Shown here: piece after piece, positions 16,884 to 25,601 of the stretch | Layout of the letters: each line of letters starts with the position of its first letter | Numbering within the stretch: the stretch's first letter is position 1 | Virus record (IMG/VR): IMGVR_UViG_3300037493_003111 | Coordinates: 1-42,765 of that record | DNA from: a virus | Direction: 5' to 3' (one strand) | DNA length: 42,765 nucleotides | The notes under the pieces: model-generated | What the model saw: the letters and a program-made list of their open reading frames with translations, nothing else | Told to the model about the DNA's origin: nothing | Databases searched by the model: none | Position numbers and translations under genes: made by a program

Positions 16884-19800
16884 TATTATATCATCAAAAT
16901 TTACAAATAACTTTTGTTCTATTGGATCAAATAATTTGATTGGTGGATTAGGTGGAAAAGTTGAAACAACAATTGATTTTATTGTTCATTGGGAAACGAT
17001 GAATTTAGATCTAACACTTTACAATAATTTGATTGGTAGAAATGATGGTGGAAGTTTTATTGCAGATGGTTTTCGTATTGGACAAACTATTTATGTTGAT
17101 TATATAGGTTTAGCATCATCATCACCAAATTCAGGTGAATTTGTAATTATAGGAATTGCAAATGATATTTTAACACTTGGAGAAATTACATCTTCAATAA
17201 GCAGTTCAACATTACAGAATGGAACATTACCATTTACTGCGGACATAGGAACATTTGATTATAATATTTATGGAACAACCAAAGTACAAAATATAAATTT
17301 TTATTTTGGATTAGTTGAAAATGCACAAGCACCAACATACGTTTCATTGTTAGATGGAGAAACGCAGAAATATACAAAATCAGGATTAGATGCTGATAAT
17401 TATGCAACATATTCATTGGATATTGCAAGTTCAAATAGATCATGGATTGCAGGAACAAGTGCAGATATTACTGCAACAACAATTACTGAATTAGGAGTTG
17501 GAACAAGTGGTGTTAGTACAGGATATGAGCAATATTTTCAAATTGTATTACCATTTTTTATTTCACCTGCATACCTTGATACTATTGTTGATACAAATGG
17601 AAATTTAAATGGAAATTTATTTTCTCAATTAGCAGGTGCAAACACTTTAAAATTTGTTTACAGAATTGAAGCAGGAACAGATAATTCAACAGTAATTTTA
17701 AATACTGATAACGGAAATATAAATGCATTTTTAAATGTTGGTAGTGTTGGTTTTTATGATCAATTTAGAAATACATCAACAACACCTGAATATGCGCTTT
17801 CATCAATTGTATACGAAGATGCAAATGGAAATCCTGTAAATGAATTAATAAAAAATGCAACAACATCTGTAACGATAACTTTAGTTTCTTCAAATGGAAG
17901 GTTTACAGATTCATTAACAAAATGTAATTTATCTATTTATGAAGTTCCATCAGATTTTAATGATGTAAAAAATAATGCGAATACTTTATTTGAAAACTTT
18001 GATGTTTCTATAATAGAAAATCAAGTAATGAGTGCAGTTGGAAATTCAGATAATAATATTTTAAATTGTGTTTTTGATTATACAAGTTCATCTGTTGGAG
18101 TATTGACGTTTGATTATTCACCACCAAATGCAAATAAAAAATATTTGATTGTTGTTGAATTATCACGCGCTGATGAAAATAATTTAGTTGATTCAGATGG
18201 AATGACATTGTTATGTGATTATAATGATTTTGCATACAGTATTGATTTATCTGAAATTTATTCTTCATTGAGTGGAATTTCTGTAAATGAACATTCATCA
18301 AATGAATTGCCAAGATCATTTACAAATTATAATGGTTGGATTGAAGATGGAGTTTTATTTACAAATATATTTAGGATTTATAAAGTTGGTGGATATAGTA
18401 ATGAATTAGATATTTCATTTAGAAATGCAGTTGTGAAAATAGAAGTTGAAAATTCTTCTAATTCATCACGCAATTTTACATTGGAAGAATTTACATTATT
18501 ACCACCAAATCAAGATACAGGAAGAACATTTTTATTACCAACAGGTGATGAAAAAAATGATTTATTAATTGAAGAATTAAATGATACATCAGGTTTCACA
18601 AGTTACATGATTAAATATGCAACAAAATTAAGATGGGAAACTTGGTTTACACAAGCAAACGCAGATCCTGATTTTAATCCTGCAACAAAAGATTGGAGTG
18701 AATATATTACAGGTGATTGGTCAATAAAAATGAACATGTATTTTAATTTACGCGGTGATGATTCATCAACAGGTGATTCTTACACGTTCGTAGTTAAACA
18801 TGGAACATCTGTTGGAATAAAAACTTATGATGATTATGATAACTGTGAAATTACAGGAATTATTGAAACATTTCATGAACCAACAATGACAGATTTAAGC
18901 GGTTATTTATCCAAGACTGCAAATACATTTGTTCGTGCAACATTTTACGGAAAAAAATTATTTCCTTGCGTTTGGAATCCATCAAGTGAATGTGAATACA
19001 CGCAAATTTTATCAGGATCAGGAAGTGCATCAGATTCAAATGGTGAAATTGATGCATTAGGTTGTCCTGAATTGTATGGAATAATTGAATTAGATGATTT
19101 GCAAAGTGGTGGAATAAATTTTATTAGACAAATTTCTACAATGTACGATCCTGAAACAGATACACCTTTCATTGGTGAATCAGGTGTTCGTGCAAAATTA
19201 ACTTTATATCCATATGCAACAAATCCATGTGCAGTTGTTGAAGCAGTAATTGATGTTGATCTAATTGATTTATCACGCGAATATAAATTGAGTGCAAGAA
19301 TTGGTGAATACTCACAAACGATTTGTATGGTTTCTCTTTTTTACGGATTAATTGGTGATTTAGAATTTGATGAATATATAAATATTGATTTAGTTGGATT
19401 TATTGAAACTGATCTTTTAATTTTTGGTGATGGTTTAAATATGTCGAACCAAACAAATATTTTATCATTTGTTCCACCTAAAATTGAATTGTTAAAACCT
19501 ATTAGTGCAATAAAAATATGTTGTGCGAGTGCAGGAAGAATTGATGATACAAAATCAGGTGATTATTATACAAATGCATCATTAATTGGATTAGATGAAG
19601 ATGATTTTTTATTTTTTGTAGCAGGTGGAACAGAAGCAACAACAACAAGTACAGGATTTAGTTTTACGAGTGGATCAGGAACAATGTCTTATGCAGGATT
19701 TAATGGTGATGTAATTATTGATTTTAAACCTGCATTAATTTCTACAACACTTGCAGGTGTTTTAAGTTATACAGATGCTTTATTAAATGGATTAACATTA

Positions 19801-19932
19801 CAAAATATATTAATAATCGGCAATGGAAAAGAATTACAAACATTTAATATTGTTTCATCTATGGTAGGAAATACAATATATTTTAATTCTGCATTTGTTG
19901 GTAAAATAAAAATTTGTTTAATCAATGTCTGA
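16876..19932 (+). CDS. Large minor tail protein
   Basis: A 1018-residue Ser/Thr/Asn/Gly-rich, beta-type protein without helices long enough for a coiled coil. I recognise no catalytic motif. Cysteines cluster in a C-terminal third segment around residues 695-740 (P-C-V-W, S-E-C-E-Y, G-C-P-E). It overlaps both neighbours by eight bases. Size and place after the hub-like protein suggest a tail-tip or side-fibre structural protein involved in host contact. Confidence 0.65.
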   Translation: MIDIISSKFTNNFCSIGSNNLIGGLGGKVETTIDFIVHWETMNLDLTLYNNLIGRNDGGSFIADGFRIGQTIYVDYIGLASSSPNSGEFVIIGIANDILTLGEITSSISSSTLQNGTLPFTADIGTFDYNIYGTTKVQNINFYFGLVENAQAPTYVSLLDGETQKYTKSGLDADNYATYSLDIASSNRSWIAGTSADITATTITELGVGTSGVSTGYEQYFQIVLPFFISPAYLDTIVDTNGNLNGNLFSQLAGANTLKFVYRIEAGTDNSTVILNTDNGNINAFLNVGSVGFYDQFRNTSTTPEYALSSIVYEDANGNPVNELIKNATTSVTITLVSSNGRFTDSLTKCNLSIYEVPSDFNDVKNNANTLFENFDVSIIENQVMSAVGNSDNNILNCVFDYTSSSVGVLTFDYSPPNANKKYLIVVELSRADENNLVDSDGMTLLCDYNDFAYSIDLSEIYSSLSGISVNEHSSNELPRSFTNYNGWIEDGVLFTNIFRIYKVGGYSNELDISFRNAVVKIEVENSSNSSRNFTLEEFTLLPPNQDTGRTFLLPTGDEKNDLLIEELNDTSGFTSYMIKYATKLRWETWFTQANADPDFNPATKDWSEYITGDWSIKMNMYFNLRGDDSSTGDSYTFVVKHGTSVGIKTYDDYDNCEITGIIETFHEPTMTDLSGYLSKTANTFVRATFYGKKLFPCVWNPSSECEYTQILSGSGSASDSNGEIDALGCPELYGIIELDDLQSGGINFIRQISTMYDPETDTPFIGESGVRAKLTLYPYATNPCAVVEAVIDVDLIDLSREYKLSARIGEYSQTICMVSLFYGLIGDLEFDEYINIDLVGFIETDLLIFGDGLNMSNQTNILSFVPPKIELLKPISAIKICCASAGRIDDTKSGDYYTNASLIGLDEDDFLFFVAGGTEATTTSTGFSFTSGSGTMSYAGFNGDVIIDFKPALISTTLAGVLSYTDALLNGLTLQNILIIGNGKELQTFNIVSSMVGNTIYFNSAFVGKIKICLINV

Positions 19933-21790
19933 TTTTGAATATACATATTCGCAGGTAAATGCGAATCCGATGCAATTTAAACACTTGCGAATAAATCAAC
20001 CTGCACCTTTTATTGAGAGTGAAGAACCTGAAAGTTTTGATTTATGTGATGATGAACCACAGGATTGTTGCAGTGATGAAACATTTAAATTATTGGTGTT
20101 GGCTGATCCTGTTTTTACGAATCCTGAAAGAAATGATTATTCATCTTTTTTATATAAAGTTTTCGGAAATAATACAGTTGCATTTTCATTGGAAAAATGG
20201 AATGTTTCAGCGTGGGATGAAGTTGTTGCTGATTTAACTGTTGGTGGATATGGAACATTTTTTCCTGCGGGATCATTGCAAACAGGAATTAATTTCATGA
20301 AGTTTACAGGATTTCAAATTGAATGGAGATATGTATTAATAAATTTTGGTGAAGGAATTTACAGAGTAAAAGCATCAGGAACATTTTTTGCAAATGAATG
20401 GAGTGATTGTTCAAGAATGTTTTGCTTGAAAGAATATTCAACAAATTCTGCAAATCAAACTGTAAGATTTGAATGGACAAATAATGGAATTATTTCTTTT
20501 GCAAATCCAACAACAGGAAGATTTAAAACAACAAATTTTCTAAATATTGATTGGCAGGATATGATTCGATTAACAGGAATTTTTGGTTTTCCTGAAGATC
20601 AACAAGACGTTATTGATTTGAGTTATCAAGTAGGAAATCATTTAGAAATTGAGAGAATACGAGATAAAACAAATTATAATTACACTTTCAAAAGTGGATA
20701 TTATCCTGATTGGATTCATTATTTATTAAAAGATATTTCTTTTAAATCAAATGGATTATTGGTTACTGATTATAATAAATTAGGTAAGCATAATTTCATT
20801 CGTAAAGCAGTATTAAAAGATTCAGATGGATATACACCTGATTATGCAAACGTATATCAAAAAAAATATAAAGTTGAAGTTAAATTCAGAGATAAATTAG
20901 ATGATTTAGGTTATTCAAAACATTGTGAAATAAATCAAAGCCATTGTAAAGGTGTTACAATAAAAGATTCAAATGGAAATACTGTTACAGTAAAACCGAG
21001 TGGATCAATTTATGTTTTACCAACAAGCGGTGGTGGTGGTTGTGATGATATTCAGATTTCAAATTCAAATGATTCTTATCAAGAAACAATTACTTGTGAA
21101 GAAAGTCCGTTTGAATTACCTGATATTAATTTAACGCAACCAAATGGAGATGTTGAATCAAATCCATCAATGATAAATTTATCATGTACGTTGATTGAAA
21201 ATTTAGCAACACAGGATTTGAATGATGATTTAACACCAACACAAATTAATCAAATCCAAAGACAACAAACAACAAAAACTAATCAAAGTACGAGTTATAG
21301 AACAGGTGATGATGGTGATTTAGAAATGGGAATTGGTGCAAATTTTTCTACACTTTCAGATAATAATATTTTCGGAAATACAAATAGATTTACTGATGAA
21401 ACAGGTGCGCAAACATATACTAATAATTTTGTTTTAGATCATTTGACAGGTTTGATGTGGCATAAAATCCCTAATGCAGTTGATACATGGAATAATGCAA
21501 TAGATGGATGTTTAGCCTACACAGGTGGAACATTTACAGATTGGTTTTTAGCAAATATTAATCAGCATAATACCATAATATCTTGGGAAGTTGGAGCAAT
21601 AGGTTTAAATTATGCACCATTTTCAATATCATCTGCGGAATTTTATTGGACAAGTACAACTACACCATCATCTACAACAACTGCTATTAGATTAAATAAT
21701 ATAAGTTCTTTACCTGTTGCTCAAATAAAAACAAATACGAGTAAATATTTATATTGTCGCAAATGGATTCCATCAGATTTTGGATTATAA
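19925..21790 (+). CDS. Tail protein with Lcl/DUF1566-type C-terminal domain
   Basis: A 621-residue protein. The N-terminus has an acidic, Cys-rich patch (D-D-E-P-Q-D-C-C-S-D-E). Residues about 495-615 match the Lcl C-terminal/DUF1566 pattern: V-L-D-x-L-T-G-L-M-W, W-N-N-A-I-D-G-C, a D-W-F-L-x-N motif like D-W-R-L-P-N, F-Y-W-T-S-T-T, and a final Y-L-Y-C-R-K-W. Such C-type-lectin-like or related domains are found on surface and phage receptor-binding proteins, so this is probably a host-contact protein. Just before the domain is a Gln/Asn/Thr-rich linker (residues about 430-460). Confidence 0.75.
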   Translation: MSDFEYTYSQVNANPMQFKHLRINQPAPFIESEEPESFDLCDDEPQDCCSDETFKLLVLADPVFTNPERNDYSSFLYKVFGNNTVAFSLEKWNVSAWDEVVADLTVGGYGTFFPAGSLQTGINFMKFTGFQIEWRYVLINFGEGIYRVKASGTFFANEWSDCSRMFCLKEYSTNSANQTVRFEWTNNGIISFANPTTGRFKTTNFLNIDWQDMIRLTGIFGFPEDQQDVIDLSYQVGNHLEIERIRDKTNYNYTFKSGYYPDWIHYLLKDISFKSNGLLVTDYNKLGKHNFIRKAVLKDSDGYTPDYANVYQKKYKVEVKFRDKLDDLGYSKHCEINQSHCKGVTIKDSNGNTVTVKPSGSIYVLPTSGGGGCDDIQISNSNDSYQETITCEESPFELPDINLTQPNGDVESNPSMINLSCTLIENLATQDLNDDLTPTQINQIQRQQTTKTNQSTSYRTGDDGDLEMGIGANFSTLSDNNIFGNTNRFTDETGAQTYTNNFVLDHLTGLMWHKIPNAVDTWNNAIDGCLAYTGGTFTDWFLANINQHNTIISWEVGAIGLNYAPFSISSAEFYWTSTTTPSSTTTAIRLNNISSLPVAQIKTNTSKYLYCRKWIPSDFGL

Positions 21791-21802
21791 AAAAAATAAA
21801 AT

Positions 21803-22036
21803 ATGAATTATAAATTTTCCGATTTTAATGTAGAAATAATTAATCCAACAATAACTGTTGTTAATGTTTCTGATAAAATACAATTAAAATATTGCGTGGT
21901 TTCAATTCTATTAGTTGATCAAGTAGGAACGAAATTTGGATTTACATTTCCTGATTTATTTACCTATGTGAACACTTGGGAAGATGATGAAATTGATGCG
22001 TGGGTTAGTAAACAATTAGTGAAATATCAAGTTTAA
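21803..22036 (+). CDS. Small hypothetical protein
   Basis: A 77-residue protein with a beta-like N-terminal half (I-T-V-V-N-V-S-D-K) and a short helical C-terminus (D-E-I-D-A-W-V-S-K-Q-L-V). I do not recognise it. It lies between the last large tail gene and a membrane protein of the lysis end, with an A-rich leader. Confidence 0.55.
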   Translation: MNYKFSDFNVEIINPTITVVNVSDKIQLKYCVVSILLVDQVGTKFGFTFPDLFTYVNTWEDDEIDAWVSKQLVKYQV

Positions 22037-22047
22037 AATAAAAAGCA

Positions 22048-22419
22048 ATGGATGAAATAATAATACAATTTTTGCAATACGGTGTATTGGGTTTGTTCCT
22101 TATTATTTTCACATGGGCAATTATTTATTTATATAATAGAGTAAAGACATTAGGCGAAGAAAAAGAAGATATAATAAAAGAAATTTTAGATAAGAAAAGC
22201 AAAGAAATAAAAGAATTGATTTTTAATAAAGATTCTGAAATAAAAGAATTAAATTTAAAAATTGAATCACTTTTAAAAAACGCAACAGAAAGAGAAAAAG
22301 AAATTTCAAAAGATCGTGCTGATGATATGGAAAAACTAATAAATATTATAAATTTAAATACAAACGTAATTCAAAACTTTGACCATGCAATACGAGAATT
22401 TTACAGAAAAACGAGATAA
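22048..22419 (+). CDS. Membrane-anchored coiled-coil protein
   Basis: A 123-residue protein: one N-terminal membrane segment (residues about 4-29, G-V-L-G-L-F-L-I-I-F-T-W-A-I-I) followed by about 75 residues of charged coiled coil with heptad-like E/K/I/L spacing. The layout fits a phage holin-associated, spanin-like or membrane scaffold protein. Being at the start of the lysis cluster supports a lysis role, without proof. Its 3' end overlaps a 56-residue ORF by 35 bases. Confidence 0.55.
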   Translation: MDEIIIQFLQYGVLGLFLIIFTWAIIYLYNRVKTLGEEKEDIIKEILDKKSKEIKELIFNKDSEIKELNLKIESLLKNATEREKEISKDRADDMEKLINIINLNTNVIQNFDHAIREFYRKTR

Positions 22420-22555
22420 AAAAAATTATCGCAAAGGATCAACATTATTAAATAATGTTACCAAGATGAATCAACGCATTTGTGAAAGTGCAATTGAATC
22501 ATGTAAAGAATTAGTTGAATCAATAAAAGATAATAAACAAAAGAAAATTGCTTGA
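22385..22555 (+). CDS. Small basic protein
   Basis: A 56-residue ORF starting with ATG inside the end of the coiled-coil gene and ending TGA at 22553-22555, overlapping the nuclease's TTG start by four bases. The first half is basic and polar (E-K-R-D-K-K-N-Y-R-K), the second helical with C-K-E-L-V-E-S-I-K. It fills an otherwise unexplained gap with exact coupling at both ends. No function can be assigned. Confidence 0.6.
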   Translation: MQYENFTEKRDKKNYRKGSTLLNNVTKMNQRICESAIESCKELVESIKDNKQKKIA

Positions 22556-22893
22556 AAAATTTAGAAAGTAAACTTCAAATTTTTTGCGTAAAATTATTTC
22601 GTTTAAAATATCCAAAATTGATTTTATTTGCAATACCTAATGGTGGGCAAAGAAATTTAATTACTGCATCAATTTTAAAAGCAGAAGGAACAACAAGTGG
22701 TGTTCCTGATCTATTCCTTGCATATCCAAAAGGAAATTTTGCAGGATTATTTATTGAAATGAAATCTGAAAAAGGAGTTGTTCAACCATCACAAAAAGAA
22801 ATGATAAAAAAATTATCTGATGCAGGTTACAAATGTGTTATATGCAGAAGCATTGATGATTTTACAAATGAAATTGAAAACTATTTAAAATAA
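22552..22893 (+). CDS. VRR-NUC domain nuclease
   Basis: A 113-residue protein covering a whole VRR-NUC (PD-(D/E)XK-type) domain: I-P-N-G-G at 28-32, L-K-A-E-G at 42-46, G-V-P-D-L with the metal-binding Asp at 53, I-E-M-K-S-E-K-G with the catalytic E69 and K71, and Q-P-S-Q-K-E at 78-83. Stand-alone VRR-NUC proteins in phages cut branched or flapped DNA and are common next to lysis or packaging genes. The TTG start at 22552 is set by the ATGA-like overlap (TTGA) with the upstream stop; no ATG exists before the motifs. Confidence 0.9.
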   Translation: MKNLESKLQIFCVKLFRLKYPKLILFAIPNGGQRNLITASILKAEGTTSGVPDLFLAYPKGNFAGLFIEMKSEKGVVQPSQKEMIKKLSDAGYKCVICRSIDDFTNEIENYLK

Positions 22894-22898
22894 AAAAA

Positions 22899-23426
22899 AT
22901 GGAAAGAATTAAAATTGATATTATAAGAGAAAACATAGTTAAATATTGCGCAGGTGAATTAAATGAATGCGAAGATCCAAAAGGATCGAATAAAACTAAA
23001 TACGGTTTATGGTTTGGGTTTAATGGTGTTGCTTGGTGTTGTATGTTTGTTTCTTGGATTTTTGATTCAGCAGGTTTTCCAATAAGAATTGCAGGAAATA
23101 GAAAAGGATTTGCACATACAAGATACATAATAGAGTTTGCAATTAAATACAATTTATTTACTGATAATCCAAAAACAGGTGATATTGCAATGCTTGATTT
23201 TAAAAAAGATAAATACATTGATCATATTGGAATATTTAAAGAGTTTGATGCAATTAAAAAATTTCCATTAATTTATGAAGGAAATACAAGTGCAGATTCT
23301 AATGGTTCACAGGATAACGGTGATGGTGTTTATTTAAAAAGAAGAAATCCTGCTTTTGTTTTCAAATATATTGATACGGAAAAATTAATAAATAAATTGA
23401 TTGAATTAAAATTAATTGAAGCGTGA
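22899..23426 (+). CDS. Endolysin, CHAP/NlpC-P60-type cysteine peptidase
   Basis: A 175-residue protein. A-W-C-C-M-F-V-S-W at 45-53 carries the nucleophile cysteine at the helix start, D-H-I-G-I-F at 108-113 carries the histidine, and Y-E-G-N-T at 126-130 the third polar position, the CHAP order Cys-His-Asn/Glu. G-D-I-A-M-L-D before the histidine is also typical. No signal peptide, so export would depend on the holin encoded next. It would cleave peptidoglycan cross-links or stem peptides at lysis. The downstream holin-like gene starts within its last codons. Confidence 0.85.
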   Translation: MERIKIDIIRENIVKYCAGELNECEDPKGSNKTKYGLWFGFNGVAWCCMFVSWIFDSAGFPIRIAGNRKGFAHTRYIIEFAIKYNLFTDNPKTGDIAMLDFKKDKYIDHIGIFKEFDAIKKFPLIYEGNTSADSNGSQDNGDGVYLKRRNPAFVFKYIDTEKLINKLIELKLIEA

Positions 23427-23677
23427 AAAAAATAAAATGGTTATTTAGTGAATTGATTAAATTATTGAGTGATGAAAAAAGTTATTTTTCAAAGAAGCGC
23501 GTTGAAAGTTTTATTATTTTCTTAGCGGTTTTGATTACTTATGTTTGGTATTGTATTGTAAACATTACAACAATGAGTGCAACAGATTTTACATTAGTAA
23601 GTGGTGCAATGATGGTTTATGGTGGATATACTGTAAACAGTATTCAGAAGGAAAAGAAAATGAATAAAGAAATATGA
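23423..23677 (+). CDS. Putative holin
   Basis: An 84-residue protein with a basic N-terminus, two hydrophobic segments (about residues 30-46 and 53-70) separated by a short loop, and a charged C-terminal tail (K-E-K-K-M-N-K-E). This is the size and topology of a class II or phage_holin-type protein, and it sits directly after the endolysin. GTG at 23423 is the start, in a GTGA overlap with the endolysin stop. It would form the membrane lesion that releases the endolysin. Confidence 0.7.
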   Translation: MKKIKWLFSELIKLLSDEKSYFSKKRVESFIIFLAVLITYVWYCIVNITTMSATDFTLVSGAMMVYGGYTVNSIQKEKKMNKEI

Positions 23678-23985
23678 AATTGAGTAAAAATATAATTTTG
23701 ATTTCAATAATTATTTTGTTGATCATAATTATTTTTGTTTTGTTAGCGCAACCAAAAAGAATTGAAACAATTATTCAATCTGATGAAAATGATTTAAGGA
23801 TAATTGAACATTTTGAAAAAGAAAACGAGAAATTAAAATCTAAAAATTTATTATTAGAGAATAAAATTGATTCCGTATCACAAGAAAAAAATAAACTAAA
23901 ATATGTTTACAAAGAAAAATACATTCTTATTGATCGTAATTCAATCAATACTAATGATTCAATCATTCGGGCAAATCTTAATTGA
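23674..23985 (+). CDS. Inner-membrane spanin-like protein (Rz-like)
   Basis: A 103-residue protein: N-terminal membrane segment (residues 7-26, almost all I/L/V) followed by periplasmic charged coiled coil (residues about 30-85). This is the Rz topology. It starts in a four-base overlap with the holin, and its last 83 bases overlap a second reading frame, as in many Rz/Rz1 pairs. It likely spans the periplasm together with the next protein and completes outer-membrane disruption. Confidence 0.65.
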   Translation: MKLSKNIILISIIILLIIIIFVLLAQPKRIETIIQSDENDLRIIEHFEKENEKLKSKNLLLENKIDSVSQEKNKLKYVYKEKYILIDRNSINTNDSIIRANLN

Positions 23986-24319
23986 AAAAGGTGATACATT
24001 ATCCTGTTACACCAATAAAGAAATAAAGCAGATCACAAAGAAAATCATTCAGGGAAATGAATGTAATGCATTATTAAAGATAAGTGATACAGAAATCCAT
24101 TTACTTAATGAAGTTGTTTTAAATCAAAAGGAAATCATAAAAAATGATTCATTAATTAGTATTGAGAAACAAAATATGATTAATGAAAGAAACATTATCA
24201 TTGAAAACAAAAACAAATTAATATTGGATCAGGAAAAGGAAATTAAAAAACAAAAAAGAAATAAATTTATTTTATCAGCAATTTTTATTTCATCAACAAT
24301 TTATTTTATCATTAAATAA
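23903..24319 (+). CDS. Second spanin-like protein (Rz1 position)
   Basis: A 138-residue protein in another frame, starting 83 bases before the previous gene ends. It has an N-terminal signal-like segment (L-L-I-V-I-Q-S-I-L-M), a central coiled coil, and a C-terminal hydrophobic segment (F-I-L-S-A-I-F-I-S-S). There is no lipobox cysteine after the signal segment, so it differs from standard Rz1 or u-spanin lipoproteins. Position supports a lysis role; the exact topology is unclear. Confidence 0.55.
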   Translation: MFTKKNTFLLIVIQSILMIQSFGQILIEKGDTLSCYTNKEIKQITKKIIQGNECNALLKISDTEIHLLNEVVLNQKEIIKNDSLISIEKQNMINERNIIIENKNKLILDQEKEIKKQKRNKFILSAIFISSTIYFIIK

Positions 24320-24322
24320 TTT

Positions 24323-24330
24323 TATATTTG
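24323..24330 (+). promoter_or_regulatory. Isolated -7 promoter-like element
   Basis: TATATTTG fits TAnnTTTG just after the lysis cassette and about 50 bases before a terminator. No gene follows except a five-codon ORF (ATG at 24338), so a short RNA could be made. No good -33 element is seen. Confidence 0.35.
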
Positions 24331-24382
24331 TTTAATTATGTTTTGGCTGACATGATTTGTTTTATTGTTTATTTCTTTCGTG

Positions 24383-24418
24383 ATCCGATCCCTAAAAAGG
24401 TCGGATTTCGTTTTTTTT
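24383..24418 (+). terminator. Intrinsic terminator ending the late genes
   Basis: ATCCGA (24383-24388) pairs with TCGGAT (24401-24406), extended by CC/GG past one bulged T, then TTCG and eight T. It separates late genes from the early region. The 24320-24557 stretch otherwise holds only promoter elements. Confidence 0.85.
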
Positions 24419-24504
24419 GCCTGTTTTCAAGGTATTTGAGTAAAATTATTCTATTTAAAAATCAAGCAGTTAGCGTTTATTTTAAAAATAATTTACTTTT
24501 TTTG

Positions 24505-24534
24505 TTGCGCATATCAATTTTTGATATATCTTTA
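24505..24534 (+). promoter_or_regulatory. Early promoter with palindromic operator (copy 1)
   Basis: TTG at 24505-24507, 19-base spacer, -7 element TATCTTTA at 24527-24534. The spacer contains ATATCAATTTTTGATAT (24511-24527), a perfect seven-base palindrome around TTT. The arrangement is repeated at 26370-26399. It drives the gene at 24558. Confidence 0.75.
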
Positions 24535-24557
24535 CATCATAATTAAAAACAACCACT

Positions 24558-24770
24558 ATGAAAGCAACAAAAAAAATCAAAAAAGTTTATCCTGATCAAT
24601 CAACAAGAGTTGAATTTATGAATTCAAATGAATATGCAAGAATTGAATTAAATGGATCAACTTATTCAATTGTTGATACTGCAAACCAATGTAGATTTGC
24701 AACATCATCAGAATTGAAAGCAAAGAATTATTTAGCAAAAACTTTGAAATACGCAGGAATCATTAAATAA
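24558..24770 (+). CDS. Small early protein
   Basis: A 70-residue basic protein, first gene of the early region, with a lysine-rich start (M-K-A-T-K-K-I-K-K-V) and mixed strand/helix after it. No family recognised. It follows the operator-bearing promoter and has AACAACCAC at 24548-24556 two bases from the ATG instead of a Shine-Dalgarno site. First early genes in phages often encode host-takeover proteins, which is only a contextual hint. Confidence 0.6.
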   Translation: MKATKKIKKVYPDQSTRVEFMNSNEYARIELNGSTYSIVDTANQCRFATSSELKAKNYLAKTLKYAGIIK

Positions 24771-24807
24771 TAAATCAAATTAAAAACAACCACTAATAAA
24801 AACAACC

Positions 24808-25101
24808 ATGACAAATCAAGAAATCGCATCAACAATTTTACACCAATTAGGTGGAAATAAATTTATCGCAATGACAGGATCAAAAAATTTCATCTGCGGA
24901 AATAGATCATTAACTATGCAATTGACAAGAAATTTAGCAGGTGCAAAATATTTGCGTATCACATTAAATGGAAATGATTTATACAATATGGAATTTATTG
25001 CCAATAAAGATTTGAAAGTAAAAGTAAAACACGAAGATGTTTATAATGATATGTTGCAAGTGATGTTCACGAAATCAACAGGTTTATACACTTATTTATA
25101 A
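24808..25101 (+). CDS. Small early protein
   Basis: A 97-residue protein beginning M-T-N-Q-E-I-A-S-T-I-L-H-Q-L-G-G-N-K-F, a helix followed by beta strands (Y-L-R-I-T-L-N-G-N-D-L-Y), a layout seen in many Bacteroidetes phage early proteins. Function unknown. Two copies of AACAACC precede the ATG (24785 and 24801), the first directly followed by ACTAA. Confidence 0.6.
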   Translation: MTNQEIASTILHQLGGNKFIAMTGSKNFICGNRSLTMQLTRNLAGAKYLRITLNGNDLYNMEFIANKDLKVKVKHEDVYNDMLQVMFTKSTGLYTYL

Positions 25102-25115
25102 AAATAAAAATCATC

Positions 25116-25139
25116 ATGGGGATCTTAAAAAATCCCCAT
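25116..25139 (+). other. Intergenic hairpin
   Basis: ATGGGGAT (25116-25123) pairs perfectly with ATCCCCAT (25132-25139) around an eight-base loop. It lies between two early genes and is followed by TT then A-rich sequence rather than a T-run, so it is more likely a processing or attenuation hairpin than a full terminator. Confidence 0.6.
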
Positions 25140-25161
25140 TTAACAAACAAAAAAAACAACA

Positions 25162-25347
25162 ATGAAAGATTTATTTGAAACTCCTGAAAAACTACCTTTA
25201 AAAGTAAAGGAATTGATTGAAAATTCAATCTGCGAATCTTATGATGATTGCGCGAAATTACAAACGCAATTGAAAAAATTAGGATTTACATTTGATTACG
25301 GATTAGACGCAACACCGATTAATTTGAGAAAAATAAAAAAGTTATGA
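25162..25347 (+). CDS. Small early protein
   Basis: A 61-residue protein, helical N-terminus (L-P-L-K-V-K-E-L-I-E-N-S) followed by a second helix and G-F-T-F-D-Y-G-L-D-A-T-P. I do not recognise a family. Its stop overlaps the next start (ATGA), so the two are probably co-translated. Confidence 0.6.
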   Translation: MKDLFETPEKLPLKVKELIENSICESYDDCAKLQTQLKKLGFTFDYGLDATPINLRKIKKL

Positions 25348-25601
25348 TAAAAATTAATTTAGAAATGATTCAAAAAGGTTATGAATCTATAAAGAAAAAA
25401 AATGATCCTAATTTTTCACAATTATTAATTTCAAAAAAATTAAAAATTCAGGTTATGAAATTAAACAGAATTCTGAGAAGTAAAAATAAATCAATTGATC
25501 TTATTGTATTATTGAAACTTTCAAATTTCTGTGGATTGCCAATTGATGAAATTACCAATATAAATGAAGTACAAAACAAACTAAAAAAACAAATAAAATG
25601 A
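25344..25601 (+). CDS. Putative helix-turn-helix regulator
   Basis: An 85-residue basic protein. Residues about 20-72 resemble an XRE/Cro-type layout: L-L-I-S-K-K-L-K-I-Q-V-M-K-L-N-R-I-L-R (helices 2-3), then I-D-L-I-V-L-L-K-L-S-N-F-C-G-L-P-I-D-E-I, where the last stretch matches the usual end of these domains. It overlaps both neighbours by four bases. It is the best candidate in this region for a protein binding the ATATCA-N5-TGATAT operators at 24511 and 26376, which is an inference. Confidence 0.5.
   Translation: MIKINLEMIQKGYESIKKKNDPNFSQLLISKKLKIQVMKLNRILRSKNKSIDLIVLLKLSNFCGLPIDEITNINEVQNKLKKQIK

Noticed and set aside
21400-21790. Diversity-generating retroelement
   Set aside because: The target-type domain is present, but no reverse transcriptase and no repeated template segment were seen anywhere in the closed genome.
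24328-24546. 72-codon ORF between lysis and early genes
   Set aside because: It starts inside a promoter element, runs through a clear terminator and then through the operator-bearing promoter; the sequence is explained by those signals.
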